Source: an uncultured Oscillospiraceae bacterium
GTDB lineage: Bacteria; Bacillota; Clostridia; Oscillospirales; Oscillospiraceae
Length of the DNA stretch: 24,579 nt
Reading direction: 5' to 3'
Assembly: GCA_934661715.1 (NCBI GenBank)
Contig: CAKUJL010000002.1
Location: 1-24,579 of the forward strand
Shown here: piece by piece, positions 22,613 to 24,579 of the stretch
Layout: each line of letters opens with the position of its first letter
How positions within the stretch are numbered: the first letter of the stretch is position 1
Notes under the pieces: model-generated
Told to the model about the DNA's origin: nothing
Database searches by the model: none
The model's input: only the letters and a program-made list of their open reading frames with translations
Translations under genes and position numbers: made by a program

Positions 22613-24579
22613 TGGAGCGCGGCGTACTTGATGTATTCTGCCGCCCAATAGCCGGAAGAAACATCGTTGAAACCGCTGAACTGCTCCATGATCTCAGCGT
22701 CGCCGTCTCCGTACACATCAAAGAAACGGACAGCCATCGTGGTAAACTCAGCACGGGTAATGGCATCGTTGGGGGCAAAGATGGTCTTGTTCTTACCGTA
22801 GGTAATGCCGTTGTTGCTCAGATACTTCACATAGCCGCTATACCATGCGTGTGCAGGAATATCCGCAAATTTGGTATTTGCCGCCGTGGAAATGGTGTCA
22901 CCGTTCTTCTCGGCAAGCAGGCGGGCGAAGATCGCGGCGGCTTCACTGCGGGTCATGCTGCGGCTGGGGCCGAAGGTACCGTCCGTGTAGCCGACGATGT
23001 AAACGCCGTGGCGCTTGGCCTGCTCCACTTCGGGGACGGTCAACTCACCGTTTTTGTCGGTCTTGCCTGCGGCTGACTGACCGAGATCACCCTTGACCGT
23101 GACATTTTTGCCCTGCTGGGGAGCCTTCTTGTGGTCGGTCACAATGACCGTCACCTGATGCTTGGCGTCCAGATCTGTGCCGTCCGGCAGCTTCACCGTG
23201 ATATTGCCGGTCTTGCCGATGGACACTGCACTGCCGGAGATGGGGCGCTTCGTGTCCGTGCGGATGACCTTGACGGTCAGCGTCCAGCGGTCGCCGTCCG
23301 CATCCTCATAGCCAGTAGTGACCTTGCCGTCCTCGTTGGTCTTACCGCTGCCGGTGGGGACGGTGATCTGACCTGCCTTGTCGGTCTTGCCGGAGGCGTA
23401 GTTGTCATTCTTATCCGTGACAGCGATGCTCATGTCCGGCACAGCGGACTTGTCCTTGACAAGCTGCACGGTCACGGTGGTCTGGTCGGCGTAGTCCAGC
23501 AAGCGGCTGTTGGGCAGACGGATGGAGATGCTGTTATCCTTGTGGAGCGCAACTGCGGCGTTTGCCACAGGATTTTTGTTGTCGGTATCGGTGACGGTCA
23601 CAAGGTAGCCGCCCACAATGGCCTCACCCTTGCTGTCCGTAGTGCCGCTGTTGTAGATCTTCTCAATCTCTGCCGTTTCCAGCTTCTCTCCGCAGTTCTC
23701 GCACTCCTTGTGCTTGCTGCCCGCAGTGTCGGTGGTAGGCTCCTTGTCGATGATCCAGTCGCCGGGCTTATGACCGGCAGGCTCGGTGTAATCGGTCTTG
23801 TTTGTATCGCCGCAACGGGTGCAGGTGTTGGTGGTGTAACCCATCTCGGTGCAGGTGGGAGCAGTCACTTCGGACTTGTAATCGTGTCCCAGCGCGTTTT
23901 TCAGCACAGCGCCGCACTTGGTACAGAACTGCGGCTGGGTGCAGGTGGCGGCATCGCCGGGGACATGACCTGCCGCCTCGTTACCCTCGATGCGGTGATA
24001 GCCGCAGCGGGTGCAGCGGTATTCCATGACCCCCTCGCCGGTGCAGGTGGCGTTGGTGACGAGGGTTCCCTCGTCCCAGCTATGCCCCAGCGGAGAAGCG
24101 TAATCCGTGACAAAGCTGCTGCCGCAGCCGTCACAGAGGTGGATGGTCTTGCCGCCGTTTTCGCAGGTAGCGGCGATGACATGGGATTCATAATTGTGAG
24201 GCAGCGCCGCCGTGATGTCCTCAATGTGACGATCCCCACAGACGGAGCACTCGCGGACGGTATAACCGGGGCTGGTACAGGTGGCAGCCACGGTGTAGAC
24301 CTCATAGCTGTGTTCGCCCTTGGGTGTGGCGGTCTGCTTCATTTCGCCGCAGCGGGAGCACAACTCCAGCTGCTTGCCGTCTGCTTCGCAGGTGGCGTCA
24401 CGGATGACGATGCTCTGCCATGCGTGACCGAGGGAGTCCACATAGTCGCGCTTTTCGATTTTGCCGCACTCCGTACAGAGGTAGCGGTCATAGCCGAGGG
24501 TGGTGCAGCCGGCCTTGGTGCTGTCCAGCAGAATATACTTGTGGTTTTCACCGCAGCCCTTGTCGGTGCAGCAATTTCC
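22372..24579 (-). CDS. SLH-domain cell-surface protein with tandem Cys-pair modules (partial, 3' chimeric)
   Basis: The frame enters from the right edge (no start in the window). From N to C: eight tandem modules of about 25-45 residues with C-x(5-9)-C-x2-C-G and usually a GH (24579 to about 23651); two beta-rich repeats of about 95 residues ending in KTDKAGQITVP and KTDKNGELTVP (about 23640-23020); and SLH domains 1 (IVGYTDGTFGPSRSMTRSEA), 2 (FADIPAHAWYSGYVKYLSNN) and the start of 3 (YWAAEYIKYAALHG). The third SLH stops at about 22612; the remaining 80 residues to the stop at 22372 are antisense of the old-yellow-enzyme fragment and not native. SLH domains anchor proteins to cell-wall polymers, so this is an exported wall-attached protein. 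Its function is unknown. Confidence 0.8.
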   Translation of the reverse strand, partial: GNCCTDKGCGENHKYILLDSTKAGCTTLGYDRYLCTECGKIEKRDYVDSLGHAWQSIVIRDATCEADGKQLELCSRCGEMKQTATPKGEHSYEVYTVAATCTSPGYTVRECSVCGDRHIEDITAALPHNYESHVIAATCENGGKTIHLCDGCGSSFVTDYASPLGHSWDEGTLVTNATCTGEGVMEYRCTRCGYHRIEGNEAAGHVPGDAATCTQPQFCTKCGAVLKNALGHDYKSEVTAPTCTEMGYTTNTCTRCGDTNKTDYTEPAGHKPGDWIIDKEPTTDTAGSKHKECENCGEKLETAEIEKIYNSGTTDSKGEAIVGGYLVTVTDTDNKNPVANAAVALHKDNSISIRLPNSRLLDYADQTTVTVQLVKDKSAVPDMSIAVTDKNDNYASGKTDKAGQITVPTGSGKTNEDGKVTTGYEDADGDRWTLTVKVIRTDTKRPISGSAVSIGKTGNITVKLPDGTDLDAKHQVTVIVTDHKKAPQQGKNVTVKGDLGQSAAGKTDKNGELTVPEVEQAKRHGVYIVGYTDGTFGPSRSMTRSEAAAIFARLLAEKNGDTISTAANTKFADIPAHAWYSGYVKYLSNNGITYGKNKTIFAPNDAITRAEFTTMAVRFFDVYGDGDAEIMEQFSGFNDVSSGYWAAEYIKYAALHGFDAAVTELCQNLTATLMHTVCCAAEDFPVRLFIQNRLPLIRTLGRIHAEMAGDNQPNLILCKLNKRIRPDLCYLTVRL
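22600..22620. other. Junction of two truncated convergent genes
   Basis: Old-yellow-enzyme homology (plus strand) ends around SHSGIKA at 22591-22611, and SLH homology (minus strand) ends at the ALHG codons near 22609-22620. The shared bases are at most a few (around GCC 22609-22611). There is no insertion sequence, attachment-like repeat or extra DNA between them. Confidence 0.7.
23651..24579 (-). repeat. Eight tandem Cys-pair protein modules
   Basis: Modules begin with (A/P)TC or AGC and contain CxxCG: CTECG, CSRCG, CSVCG, CDGCG, CTRCG, CTKCG, CTRCG and CENCG. The eighth lacks the first Cys (PTTDTAG). The spacing looks like a knuckle or disulfide module. More copies may lie beyond the right edge. 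Confidence 0.7.

Noticed and set aside
22613..23076. Continuation of the old-yellow-enzyme frame
   Set aside because: Beyond about 22612 the translation no longer resembles the family and is the reverse complement of clear SLH repeats.
1..24579. CRISPR array, prophage, insertion sequence or toxin-antitoxin pair
   Set aside because: No regularly spaced repeats, transposase, integrase, phage structural or toxin-like gene was seen; the tandem repeats at the right end are protein modules.

Overview
The window looks like chromosomal DNA of a gut-type Clostridia (Firmicutes; Oscillospiraceae-like is my best guess). It has moderate-to-high GC, strong AAGGAGG-type ribosome sites, sigma-A promoters, intrinsic terminators, a lipoprotein signal with an LAAC lipobox, and amino-acid/organic-acid fermentation genes. 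I see no rRNA, tRNA, CRISPR array, insertion sequence or phage gene. All family calls are by eye; no database search was run.

Layout. (1) 1-551 is a gene-poor edge: the tail of an unrecognised gene, a scrap of a RecD2-type helicase between two hairpins, and tandem terminators. (2) 552-9084 is catabolic operon A. A PucR-type regulator (minus strand) is divergent from seven plus-strand genes: a DUF5058 membrane protein, a second small membrane protein, an amidohydrolase, an IlvD/Edd-family protein with a rearranged active site, a proline-racemase-family enzyme, a D-2-hydroxyacid dehydrogenase and a RidA imine deaminase. A strong terminator closes it, facing an AraC-type regulator. (3) 10031-13740 holds, on the minus strand, a RocB-like M20 hydrolase, a GntR/FCD regulator and a flavin-binding PPOx-like protein. 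(4) 13380-16681 is a complete TRAP transporter (dctP, dctQ, dctM), divergent from rocB. (5) 16974-22266 carries a class III aminotransferase, a CoA-acylating aldehyde dehydrogenase, an AEC-family transporter and an acetyl-CoA hydrolase/transferase-family protein. The start of an old-yellow-enzyme gene follows. (6) At about 22605-22615 that gene stops abruptly and runs tail-to-tail into the 3'-truncated end of a large minus-strand SLH-domain surface protein with tandem Cys-pair modules. This is either a rearrangement or an assembly join.

How it may work (inference). Operon A has the parts to import a conjugated or cyclic amino-acid derivative, hydrolyse it, epimerise the product, pass through an enamine/imine (dehydratase plus RidA) to a 2-keto acid, and reduce that to a D-2-hydroxy acid. 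The second region could import an acylated or acidic compound by TRAP, hydrolyse it with the M20 enzyme, transaminate an omega-amino acid to a semialdehyde, oxidise that to an acyl-CoA, and handle CoA with the CoA-transferase-like protein. A 13-bp identical motif in the leaders of both rocB and the TRAP operon suggests joint control, plausibly by the nearby GntR protein.

The most unusual items are the IlvD/Edd protein lacking several normally invariant metal/cluster ligands, the two-gene membrane module that seems to replace a classical transporter, the CoA-transferase homologue without the expected catalytic Glu, and the chimeric junction near the right end.
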